Source: VAZQ01 sp963702695
Lineage (GTDB): Bacteria; Pseudomonadota; Alphaproteobacteria; Rhizobiales; Xanthobacteraceae
DNA: 64,000 nucleotides
Assembly (NCBI GenBank): GCA_963702695.1
Contig: CAVPDS010000002.1
Coordinates: 1-64,000 of the forward strand
Direction of reading: 5' to 3'
The notes below the pieces were generated by a model. The model had not been told where the DNA came from. It made no database searches and saw only the letters and a list, made by a program, of their open reading frames with translations. A program made the translations under genes and the position numbers. Shown piece by piece: positions 44,084 to 52,246 of the stretch. Each line of letters begins with the position of its first letter. Within the stretch, counting starts at the first letter, position 1.

Positions 44084-45694
44084 TCACACGCGGATGTCTA
44101 GGCCGCCGATGCGCAGGACGCGGTTATAGACCGCCTGCGCGCCGTCGACCGGCCCGAGTTCGCTGTCGGAAATGAATGTCGGCCGCACGGCCGGCTGCTG
44201 GGTCTGGTCGCGGCCAGCGAATGACTGGTCGCGCAGCGAGAATTGCAGCCCGTTGTCGCTGGTCTTGAGGCCCGCCTGCTGCAGCGCGCGCTCGAGCTCC
44301 GGCGCATCCTTGCGCAGCGCGTCGAGCGTGTCGGGGCGATCGACGACCAGGTGCGACGTCACATGGCCGTCGCGGTCGACGTTGAGATGCACGTCGACGC
44401 GTCCGAGATCGGGCGGATCGAGACGGATCTCGAAGCGATTGCTGCCGCCTTGCGCACGGGCGGCGATCTCGACCGCGACACCGGAGAGTGGCACCGCTAC
44501 GGGCATTGCCGGAGCTTGCGCGGGCGCCGCCGAGGCGGACGCGGCCGTCGCGTGGTCGCCCGGTTGCTGCATGCCCAGCGTCGATGCGCCGTTTGCATTC
44601 GACTTGGCGTCCGGCATCGCTTGTGGGAGATGAGCCTCGAAATCTGCGATGGTTGTCACGTCGCCGGGCTTCTGGTTGCCGTCGTCGGATTGGTTCGGCT
44701 TGCCCGCATGCATACGGGTGCCTTCGGCGGCGAGTTCGATGGTCGCGTGCTTCGCGGCGCCGTCTGCCGCGGCTGTCGTCGCCGTTGAGGCTCCATCCGG
44801 GGCGGACGCGTCGGCCGTTGCCGGAGTTGCGTCAGCGTCGGTCGGCGTTGGCGCCTGGTCGTGCGCGCCGCTCCGCGCCGTGGCATTCGGCGTCCGCGCC
44901 CCGGACACTTTTTCTACGCCTTTCAAAGCGGCAAGCGGCGCGGCATCAGCGGTGTCCGGGTTTGCATCCTGATCATCCGCTGCCCCCGTCGGGAACTGCT
45001 GCATCATGCCGGCAACCGGGTTCTGCGTTGGCGCGGAGCCCGCGATCTTGGAATCCTCGCCGCTCTTTGCATCTGCACTGTCTGATTTGCCATGATCATC
45101 CGTCGGGCCGGCCAGCAACTGCGGCATCGTTCCGACGGCCGGCTTCTGCGCCGGCGCGGGGCCGGCGATCTTGGAATCCTCGCCGCTCTTCGCATCTGCA
45201 TTGTTTGCATCTGCATTGTCCGGTTTGCCATGATCATCCGCCGCGCCGGTCAGGAGCTGCATCATGCCGGCGAGCGGGTTCTGCTTTGGCGCGGAGCGGG
45301 CGATCTGGGAATCCCTGCCACCCTTTGCTTCTGCATCGTCCGGTTTGCCATGATCATCCGGCAACATCACTGAGGCGTCGGCGACGTTCGGCGGCGGGGC
45401 CTTGGCAGCGGCGGGCGTAGCTTTCGAATCCTTCGGGCGATTCGACGGCTCGGAGCGCGACGAGTCCGACGATTGGTGGGCGCTTGCGTCGCCAGCGGCG
45501 GACGCGTGCGCGCCGGAGCTGGGCGGCGTTTGGTTCTGCGCGCTCGGCGGCGGCGGCTGGTCGCTGGTCGCGTCGAGGAGCTCCGAGAACGGGGTGGCCG
45601 ACGGCTGAGAATCGGCGGGCGCCGGCCGGTTGCGCGGGCCCGCATTCACGTGCTGCGAGTAGTGGATGCCGGAGTTGGACGCGACGCGCGGCAC
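44084..45694 (-). CDS. fliK: Flagellar hook-length control protein FliK, repeat-bearing
   Basis: 536 residues. The first 380 residues are low-complexity Ala/Asp/Pro/Lys. They include at least three diverged copies of a unit reading roughly DDHGKPD.ADAK.G.DS.IA..AP.Q.P..GMMQ, encoded at about 44980-45370. The C-terminal Flg_hook domain (RFEIRLDPPDLGRVDVHLNV ... LRKDAPELERALQQAGL) switches export specificity when the hook reaches its length. The repeats lie in the ruler region, so copy number could influence hook length. Confidence 0.88.
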   Translation of the reverse strand: MPRVASNSGIHYSQHVNAGPRNRPAPADSQPSATPFSELLDATSDQPPPPSAQNQTPPSSGAHASAAGDASAHQSSDSSRSEPSNRPKDSKATPAAAKAPPPNVADASVMLPDDHGKPDDAEAKGGRDSQIARSAPKQNPLAGMMQLLTGAADDHGKPDNADANNADAKSGEDSKIAGPAPAQKPAVGTMPQLLAGPTDDHGKSDSADAKSGEDSKIAGSAPTQNPVAGMMQQFPTGAADDQDANPDTADAAPLAALKGVEKVSGARTPNATARSGAHDQAPTPTDADATPATADASAPDGASTATTAAADGAAKHATIELAAEGTRMHAGKPNQSDDGNQKPGDVTTIADFEAHLPQAMPDAKSNANGASTLGMQQPGDHATAASASAAPAQAPAMPVAVPLSGVAVEIAARAQGGSNRFEIRLDPPDLGRVDVHLNVDRDGHVTSHLVVDRPDTLDALRKDAPELERALQQAGLKTSDNGLQFSLRDQSFAGRDQTQQPAVRPTFISDSELGPVDGAQAVYNRVLRIGGLDIRV

Positions 45695-45957
45695 GATGGC
45701 CCCTTTGGACGGAATGAACCGTCAGTCGAATTGCAATCGCCGGGCCATCTGGGGTGTTAAAAATAGTACTTTAATATCAATATCTTGAAGAGATCGAGCG
45801 GCACGGGTCCGGAAGCTTGCCCGGCAGCGCCTGCTGGGCAGCGGCAAGATTTGCCGGTTACCGCGCGCGAACGCGTACTCCACCGATGCGATCCGCGCGC
45901 AAAATCCCTATAATGGGGATAACACTACACCAGGAGCGCGGGGACGCCGCGACCGCG

Positions 45958-47145
45958 ATGCCGAACACGCTCGATATCGAGGCCCGACCTGAGGACACCC
46001 GCGTCGTTGTGGCGATGTCGGGCGGCGTCGATTCCTCGGTCACCGCGGCCTTGCTGAAGGCCGAGGGCTACGATGTCGTCGGCGTGACGCTGCAACTCTA
46101 CGACCACGGCGCCGCCACCCACCGCAAGGGCGCCTGCTGCGCCGGGCAGGATATCCACGACGCCCGCGCGGTTGCCGAGCGCATCGGGATCCCACACTAT
46201 GTGCTTGATTACGAAAGCCGATTTCGCGAGGCCGTGATCGATAGCTTTGCCGCCAGCTACGTCGCCGGGGAGACCCCGGTGCCCTGCGTCGCCTGCAATC
46301 AGTCGATCAAGTTCCGTGATCTCCTTGAAACCGCGCGCGAATTGGGCGCGCAGGCGCTGGCGACCGGGCACTACGTCGCGAGCCGCGCGCTGCCGGGCGG
46401 CGGCCGTGCGCTCTACCGCGCCCGCGACGGCGAGCGTGACCAGAGCTATTTCCTGTTCGCCACCACCCACGAACAGCTTGATTTCATTCGCTTTCCGCTT
46501 GGCGATAAGAGCAAGCCGGAGACTCGCGAGCTGGCCCGCCGGTTCGGGCTGCCGGTGGCCGACAAGCAGGACAGCCAGGACATCTGCTTCGTTCCGACCG
46601 GCCGTTACACCGACGTGATCGAGCGCCTGCGTCCGGGCGCGGCCGAGCCCGGCGAGATCGTCGATGCGGATGGCCGGGTGCTTGGACGCCACCAAGGAAT
46701 CATTCACTACACCGTCGGCCAGCGACGCGGAATCGGTGTGGCCGCGGACCAGGCGCTCTATGTTTTGCGGCTTGAGGCGGCGAGCCGCCGGATCGTGGTT
46801 GGTCCGCGCGCGGCGCTGCGCACCAGCCGGATGGAACTACGCGAGGTGAACTGGATTGGTGACGGTGAACTTGATGCCGCGATCGCGTACCAGCGCGAGG
46901 TCTTCGTCAAGGTCCGCTCTGCCCGTCCGCCGCAGCCGGCTTGGCTGCGCGGCTCGGCGGCGCGGGTCGAGGTCGAACTGATCGCGGGCGAGGACGGCGT
47001 GTCGCCGGGCCAGGCTTGCGTGATCTACGATGCGGCGGACGGACAGGCGCGCGTCCTCGGCGGCGGTATCATTCAGAGCGCGCACGCGGGGTTGGACGCG
47101 ATGCCGCAGCATACACTGCGCGCCGGGAGCCGCGTTGCAGGTTGA
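45958..47145 (+). CDS. mnmA: tRNA-specific 2-thiouridylase MnmA
   Basis: 395 residues from the ATG at 45958; frames starting at 45817 or 45913 add unsupported residues. The PP-loop SGGVDSS (21-27), catalytic Cys113 in CVACNQSIKF and Cys210 in QDICF are all present, followed by GRHQGIIHYTVGQRRGIG and the C-terminal beta-barrel. It transfers sulfur to U34 of tRNA-Lys, -Glu and -Gln. A TATAAT-like -10 box lies at 45909-45914. Monocistronic, divergent from fliK. Confidence 0.95.
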   Translation: MPNTLDIEARPEDTRVVVAMSGGVDSSVTAALLKAEGYDVVGVTLQLYDHGAATHRKGACCAGQDIHDARAVAERIGIPHYVLDYESRFREAVIDSFAASYVAGETPVPCVACNQSIKFRDLLETARELGAQALATGHYVASRALPGGGRALYRARDGERDQSYFLFATTHEQLDFIRFPLGDKSKPETRELARRFGLPVADKQDSQDICFVPTGRYTDVIERLRPGAAEPGEIVDADGRVLGRHQGIIHYTVGQRRGIGVAADQALYVLRLEAASRRIVVGPRAALRTSRMELREVNWIGDGELDAAIAYQREVFVKVRSARPPQPAWLRGSAARVEVELIAGEDGVSPGQACVIYDAADGQARVLGGGIIQSAHAGLDAMPQHTLRAGSRVAG

Positions 47146-47202
47146 GCGTGCTAGGCTAGGCGCGCTAGGTTACGCGCCTGCGAGAGCGCGAGTTGTGGGG
47201 CG

Positions 47203-47886
47203 ATGGTGGGAGAAATCGACCAGGACACCATAGCGAAGGCCTATGCGCGTTGGGCGCCGGTCTACGACGTGGTGTTCGGCGCGGTGTTCGATCCCGGCCG
47301 CAAGGCCTCGATCGTAGCGGCCGAGCGTATCGGCGGGCGCATCCTCGATGTCGGCATCGGCACCGGCATGTCGCTTCTCGACTATGCCCCCACCAACCAC
47401 ATCATCGGCGTCGATTATTCCGAGCCGATGCTGCGCAAGGCGCGCGAGCGCGTGGCGGAGCTGAAACTCGATCACATCGAGGGTCTCGCCGTGATGGACG
47501 CGCAGCGGCTCGGCTTCCAGGACGGCGTGTTCGACGTGGTGCTAGCGCAGTATCTCATCACCGCGGTGCCCGATCCGGAAGCGACGCTCGACGAATTCGT
47601 GCGGGTCACCCGTCCCGGCGGCGAGATCATTCTGGCCAACCACCTCGGCGCCGAGGCGGGGCTGCGCCGCGCCTTCGAACAAGGATTCGCGCCGCTCGCG
47701 CGCCGGCTCGGCTGGCGGCCCGAATTCAAATGGGAGCGCATTGCGCGGTGGGCCGAGCGCCACGGCGGCGTGCGCATGATCGAGCGCCGCCCGATCGCGC
47801 CGTTCGGTCACTTCTCACTGATCCGCTTCGAGCGGACGGCCGCCGGCGCGCGCGCGGAGGAACGGGCGGCGATGGCGATGGGATAG
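47203..47886 (+). CDS. pmtA: Phosphatidylethanolamine N-methyltransferase PmtA-like
   Basis: 227 residues. Begins DQDTIAKAYARWAPVYDVVFGAVFDPGR, a signature of PmtA in rhizobia. SAM-binding motif I is ILDVGIGTGMSLL, then GVDYSEPMLRKARERV, MDAQRLGFQDGVFDVVLAQY and the FGHFSLIRFER end. It converts phosphatidylethanolamine stepwise to phosphatidylcholine at the membrane. A related ubiquinone-type methyltransferase is the alternative, but the N-terminal signature favours PmtA. Preceded by GGGGCG. Confidence 0.86.
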   Translation: MVGEIDQDTIAKAYARWAPVYDVVFGAVFDPGRKASIVAAERIGGRILDVGIGTGMSLLDYAPTNHIIGVDYSEPMLRKARERVAELKLDHIEGLAVMDAQRLGFQDGVFDVVLAQYLITAVPDPEATLDEFVRVTRPGGEIILANHLGAEAGLRRAFEQGFAPLARRLGWRPEFKWERIARWAERHGGVRMIERRPIAPFGHFSLIRFERTAAGARAEERAAMAMG

Positions 47887-47960
47887 AGGCCGCAGCCACA
47901 GCCAAAGCCGTTGGCGCAGACGCGGCGGATCGCAATTTCCCGCGCCCCGTTCAATCGAAA

Positions 47961-47981
47961 TGGCCGGGACGAGCCCGGCCA
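47961..47981. repeat. Family A palindrome after pmtA
   Basis: TGGCCGGG-ACGAG-CCCGGCCA: a perfect 8-bp stem between pmtA and the end of the small His-rich gene on the opposite strand. Confidence 0.78.
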
Positions 47982-48025
47982 CCCGGAAATCAAATTCGCG
48001 CGCGCATCGTGAAACCGCGGTTGCG

Positions 48026-48280
48026 TCAGCCTTCGTCGCCCTTGTGGATGACGGTGGTGCCGCCGCGCTTCTTGATCACGACAGTCGTGCCGTGATGGCG
48101 GTGACGGTGCACGTCTTCGCGGATGACGACGTGTCTGCGGACGACGGGTTGATGTTCGTGCTCGACCTTGACGATTTCGGCCATCCGCATCGGAGCGCCG
48201 CCGCTGGCGGGATCCATCGCGGCGGCGGGGACCACAAAGCCGAGAGCGGAAACGGCTGCGAGTACATAAGTGATTTTCAC
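48026..48280 (-). CDS. Small secreted His-rich protein
   Basis: 84 residues from the GTG at 48280, with GAGGAG seven bases upstream. Signal peptide to about residue 20 (ends PAAAM). The mature part is rich in His, Arg and Val (EHEHQPVVRRHVV, VHRHRHHGTTVVIKKRGGTTVIHKG). The histidines suggest metal binding. Two kinds of tandem repeat lie in the region upstream of its start. Function unknown. Confidence 0.7.
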   Translation of the reverse strand: MKITYVLAAVSALGFVVPAAAMDPASGGAPMRMAEIVKVEHEHQPVVRRHVVIREDVHRHRHHGTTVVIKKRGGTTVIHKGDEG

Positions 48281-48343
48281 GTTGTTCTCCTCGGTGGAAA
48301 GAAGCCAGTGTGCCGACAATCACTTCGTTTGAATTTTGTTCCC

Positions 48344-48387
48344 GAGGTTCTTACGATTATCAGAAGAGGTTCTTGCAATTATCAGAA
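48344..48387. repeat. 22-base direct repeat, two copies
   Basis: GAGGTTCTTACGATTATCAG plus AA, then GAGGTTCTTGCAATTATCAG plus AA: two adjacent 22-base units differing at two positions. Each unit contains an imperfect dyad (TTCT...AGAA). It lies 64 to 107 bases upstream of the His-rich gene start and is AT-richer than the surroundings, so it is a likely operator pair. Confidence 0.85.
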
Positions 48388-48473
48388 GATATATGTTTGT
48401 TCAGCTTGCGATGAACATTGGTCTATACTGCTGCGGTGAAGGCTCACCAAGCGGGACGCGGCGTTGCTGCTGG

Positions 48474-48509
48474 ATCAAAGCGGGGCTCCAAATCAAAGCG
48501 GGACTCCAA
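48474..48509. repeat. 18-base direct repeat, two copies
   Basis: ATCAAAGCGGGGCTCCAA followed at once by ATCAAAGCGGGACTCCAA, differing at one position. It lies between the 22-base repeats and the terminator at 48514. Role unknown. Confidence 0.85.
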
Positions 48510-48513
48510 AATG

Positions 48514-48542
48514 AAAAAATCCCGCAGCGCGCGGGACTTTTT
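48514..48542. terminator. Bidirectional terminator
   Basis: AAAAAATCCCGC-AGCGC-GCGGGACTTTTT: a seven-base-pair GC-rich stem with an A-run on one side and a T-run on the other. On the minus strand it ends the transcript of the 24-residue protein at 48575. Confidence 0.88.
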
Positions 48543-48574
48543 GTGACCAAGCTCGGCCCTTGGTGGGCCGCCAC

Positions 48575-48649
48575 TCAAATGATGTGCGTCACCATGAGCG
48601 CGATGACCACCACGAGCGGCACACCGAGCAACCACAACAGGACAGGCAC
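48575..48649 (-). CDS. 24-residue hydrophobic membrane peptide
   Basis: A GTG at 48649 opens a 24-codon frame reading VPVLLWLLGVPLVVVIALMV then THII, ending TGA at 48575. A textbook ribosome site, CGGAGGAAAT, lies seven bases before the start, and the terminator at 48514 follows. The peptide is one transmembrane helix. Clear signals on both sides make a translated single-gene transcript likely despite its size. Function unknown. Confidence 0.72.
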   Translation of the reverse strand: MPVLLWLLGVPLVVVIALMVTHII

Positions 48650-48928
48650 TGGATTTCCTCCGTCGCCCCACCAAAGGGCTCTGGCTTAGAAACTGCTATT
48701 GCTGCGGATTGTTCCAACGCCGGTGCGGCCCAGAGCCGGACTGATACTAGACTAATGGCGTCGGCGAGTGACCGCCGTCACGGTGAGCGCGCTTTTTCTT
48801 CTCCCACTCCCCGGAGGCCGTGGGCGGAGACGACCGAAGGCGCCGCAAGCCGCGAGTTGAAATGGGCCAGCGATTTTCGGTATCTTGTCCGCGGGGAGCG
48901 ACCATCGGATTCGTCGGGTGACAAGCTG

Positions 48929-49339
48929 GTGCCTGGGGTCACACTCAAAAAATTCGTCTCGTCGGTTGCTGGCGTGCTGTGCGCGGGCATCATGGTAGCG
49001 GGCTGCAGCAACTGGAATTATGGCCGTGGGCCGGAGCCGCCGCCGATCGATCCGAACATCTATCCGTCGGCCTACGAGACCGAGCTCATCACCTTCCTGC
49101 GCGATTATCTGACCAGCCCGAATGACTTCCGCGCGGTGTCGATCTCGGCGCCGGCGCTCAAGCCGTTCGAGTCCATCGACCGCTATGTCGTCTGCGTGCG
49201 TCTCGAAAGTCTCTCCAAGGAAAAGGTCGCCATCTTCAACGGCGGCAGGATCAGCCAGTTCATCGACGCGACCCCGCCCTATTGCGGCGGCGTGGCGTAC
49301 CGGCATTTCGCCGAGCTCGAAGCGGCGCGCCCGCGATAG
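48929..49339 (+). CDS. Small lipoprotein
   Basis: 136 residues from a GTG at 48929; the frame extends far upstream but without protein-like sequence. A lipobox-type signal peptide, VSSVAGVLCAGIMVAGC, ends in the lipidated Cys. The mature part (YPSAYETELITFLRDYLTSPNDFRAVSISAPALKPF then RYVVCVRLESLSKEKVAIF) resembles uncharacterised rhizobial lipoproteins. No function can be assigned. The start codon is the weakest point. Confidence 0.7.
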   Translation: MPGVTLKKFVSSVAGVLCAGIMVAGCSNWNYGRGPEPPPIDPNIYPSAYETELITFLRDYLTSPNDFRAVSISAPALKPFESIDRYVVCVRLESLSKEKVAIFNGGRISQFIDATPPYCGGVAYRHFAELEAARPR

Positions 49340-49510
49340 AATTTCTTCGAGACGCCGCCACTTGGAACGGCATGATGCCGATCTCGGGCGAACCGGAGAG
49401 GGCTGCTGCTGCTCAGGATCAGGAGTCAGTGTTGTGTCGTGTCGCCTCCGCGTGTGCCGGAGTGACGTGAGCTTCCGCTGCAGCGCGACGCGCAACGAGG
49501 AGTTGGATTT

Positions 49511-50173
49511 ATGATCACGCTGCGGGCGCGTGACGGCCACGAGCTCGATGCCTATCTCGCGCGGCCGGCGGCGAAGGCGTGCGGCGGCGTGGTGGTCGCG
49601 CAGGAGATGTATGGGGTGAACGCCTACCTGCGCGCGGTGTGCGATTTCTACGCCGGCCATGGCTATCTCGCGATCGCGCCGGCGCTCTATGACCGGCGCA
49701 CGCGCGGCCTGCAGTTCGCCTACGACAGGGAGGGCCACGACCAGGCCCAGCGTACCTACAAGGCGTGGGACTGGCACGCGGGGCTTGCCGATCTCGATGC
49801 CGCCCGCGCAGCGGTGTCCGACGCGGGCAAGGTCGGGCTGGTCGGCTTCTGCTGGGGTGGATCGATGGCGTGGCTCGGCGCCTGCCGCGGCACGTTCGAC
49901 TGTTCGATCGCCTATTACGGGTCAATGATGCCCGAGTTCGCCGGTGAAACGCCGCGCTGCCCGGTGATCGCACACATCGGCGACCAGGACACCACGTTGC
50001 CGCCGGAACGAATCGAACGATTTCGCGCTGCGCAGCCGTCGGTGCTGGTCCACATCTATCCCGGGGCGCAGCATGGCTTCGACAACGGGATGCGGACCGA
50101 ACGCCATGACGCCGCGGCCTGCCGGCTCGCGCGCGAGCGCAGTCTTGAATTCTTCGCGTGCCATTTAAGGTAA
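49511..50173 (+). CDS. Dienelactone hydrolase family protein
   Basis: 220 residues, alpha/beta-hydrolase fold. Nucleophile Cys114 in GFCWGG, Asp160 in GDQD and His188 in GAQHGF form the Cys-Asp-His triad specific to dienelactone hydrolases; Glu in QEMYG is the usual helper. The family opens dienelactones in chloroaromatic breakdown, but most members act on other esters or lactones. No ortho-cleavage genes are nearby, so substrate remains open. Confidence 0.88.
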   Translation: MITLRARDGHELDAYLARPAAKACGGVVVAQEMYGVNAYLRAVCDFYAGHGYLAIAPALYDRRTRGLQFAYDREGHDQAQRTYKAWDWHAGLADLDAARAAVSDAGKVGLVGFCWGGSMAWLGACRGTFDCSIAYYGSMMPEFAGETPRCPVIAHIGDQDTTLPPERIERFRAAQPSVLVHIYPGAQHGFDNGMRTERHDAAACRLARERSLEFFACHLR

Positions 50174-50339
50174 TAGATTACCGTCAACCACCGCGGAAAA
50201 GAGCCCCGCGGCTGTACGGCGATGTGACATCCGGCCAATGTAGGCTTTTTTCCCGCGTCAATTCGATGTAATTTGAACCCGCGGCGCTACGCTTCGCGAC
50301 CAAGGATTGGGATAAATTCCATTGGTGGGAGTGCACACC

Positions 50340-52018
50340 ATGATCAAGACGCTCATTGCAGCGGTCACCGCCGCCGCCAGCCTGTTCCTGGCCCTCTCGA
50401 CCGATGCCCTCGCGGATCGCCGGGTCGCGCTGGTGATCGGCAACTCGCAGTACAATTTTACCGGCCTTTCCCTCACCAATCCGAAAAACGACGCGTCCGA
50501 CGTCGCCGGCGCATTGCGCACGCTCGGGTTTGAGGTCATCGAGGCCACCAATACCAGCAAGCGCGATTTCGACATGGCGCTGGCGCAATTCGCGCGTCGC
50601 GCCACTGACGCCGAACTCGGCGCTGTTCTTCTACGCCGGTCACGCGATGCAGTACCAAGGGCGCAACTACCTGATGCCGGTCGACGCCGAGTTGGAGGAC
50701 GAAATCAGCGTGCGGTACCAGATGATCGCGATCGACGACGTGCGGGCTGCGCTCGATCGCGCCCCCGGCGTACGGATCATGATCCTCGATGCGTGTCGTA
50801 ATAATCCGCTGGCGGAACAGTTCGCGCAGAACATGACCGGTCAGCACCGCAGCATCGGCAGTGTCCGTGGTCTCGCCCGCATAGACAAGACGCAGGGCAT
50901 GGTGGTGGCGTATTCCACCGCCGCCGACGAGGTCGCGATGGACGGCCAGGGCCGCAACAGCCCCTACACCGTGGCGCTGCTCAAGCGTCTGCAGGAGCCG
51001 GGCCTGGAGATCGAGATGATGTTCCGCCGGATCGCGGCGGACGTGAATGCGCAGACCAACGGCAAGCAGCGGCCGGAGACCTACGTCTCGCTGTTGAACG
51101 AGTATTACCTCAACCAGGCCGATCGCACGGCGTGGAATGCGGTCAAGGATTCGAGCGATCCGGCGGCGCTGCGCGGCTTCATCACACGCTTCCCGTCCTC
51201 GCCGCTGCTGGGGCAGGCGGAGGCGCGCCTGCAACTGGTCGAGCGCACCGGCTTTGAGCGGCCGGTCGCGGAGAGGCGAAGGCGACGGAAACAAAGGCGA
51301 CGGAAACAAAGGCCCGAGACGATGCGGACGAACTCCGCCGCAAGCTCGCCGACGCCCAGCAACAGATCTTGCAAAACGAGGCCGCCGAGCGCGAGCGCCG
51401 GGCGCAGGCAGAGCAACAGGCCCAAGTCAGCAGCAGGCGCAGCAGCAGGCGCAAGCCCAGCAGCAGGCTCGTCTCGAGGCCGAGCGACAGGCACAGCTTG
51501 AAGCCGACCGGCTGGCGCACCTGGAAGCGGAGCGCAAGGTGGCGTCCGTGCAGCCGACGGCGACCTACGTTCCGCCGTCAGTCCCGACGAACCCGGCTGT
51601 GGTGGCGCCCGTCATTCCTTCGGACACGCCGGCGCTGGTCAGCGCGGCGCAGCGTGAACTCAAGCGGCTCGGCTGCTACTCCGGCGATGTTGACGGCCGG
51701 CTCAGCGCCGCCACCCGCGCCGCGACCTGGCGCTACCTGTCCAAGTCTGGGCGGCAGGGCAGCGATGGTTCGATCACAGCGATCTTCGTCACCGAGCTCA
51801 AGCAGGACAAAAAGGGCTCATGCGCGGCGGAGAAGACCGAGAAGGCCGAACGGTCCGTGAAGGTGAAGCCGGAGCGGACCGTGCGCACGAAGCGGCACGA
51901 ACGGACGGTGACCGTGGTGCGGAGCGAGCCGGTGGTGGTGCAGCAGGCCCCGATTATCGCCCCGCGCGTCGGCTTCGGCTTCGGTGGTTTCCGCCGCGGT
52001 TTCGGCATGCACTTCTGA
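50340..52018 (+). pseudogene. Caspase-like (peptidase C14) gene with C-terminal repeat and binding domain, three frameshifts
   Basis: Starts at the ATG at 50340 with a signal peptide (ends ALADRRVALVIGNSQY). Frame 1 covers the first caspase strands (to about 50620). The +1 frame then continues with ALFFYAGHAMQYQG (catalytic His) and MILDACRNNPL (catalytic Cys) to about 51280. A second shift yields ATETKATETKARDDADELRR and a coiled coil; a third near 51435 yields QQQAQQQAQAQQQARLEAER. A peptidoglycan-binding-type segment (AAQRELKRLGCYSGDVDGRLS) and a basic tail follow, ending RRGFGMHF. Disruption may be real decay or sequencing indels in repetitive GC-rich DNA. Confidence 0.75.
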
Positions 52019-52246
52019 TCCAGCCAATGGATTGAGGCGTTGCGCGCGATCCGAAGCGGGTCGCGTGCAAAGCTGTCCGGTTCCCGGCCGGCCCGAGCGC
52101 GCCAGTTCAACTCCGCTCGTCCCCGCGCAAGCGCATTGGGTGCTCAGTTCGGGCGTCATGAGCAGGGGGCTCGATCTGAACGGAACGCGCTCTGGAAGCA
52201 GTCCATCGAGTTCAGGTTAGCCTGCCGGAACTGAGGGGGGCCTCCG

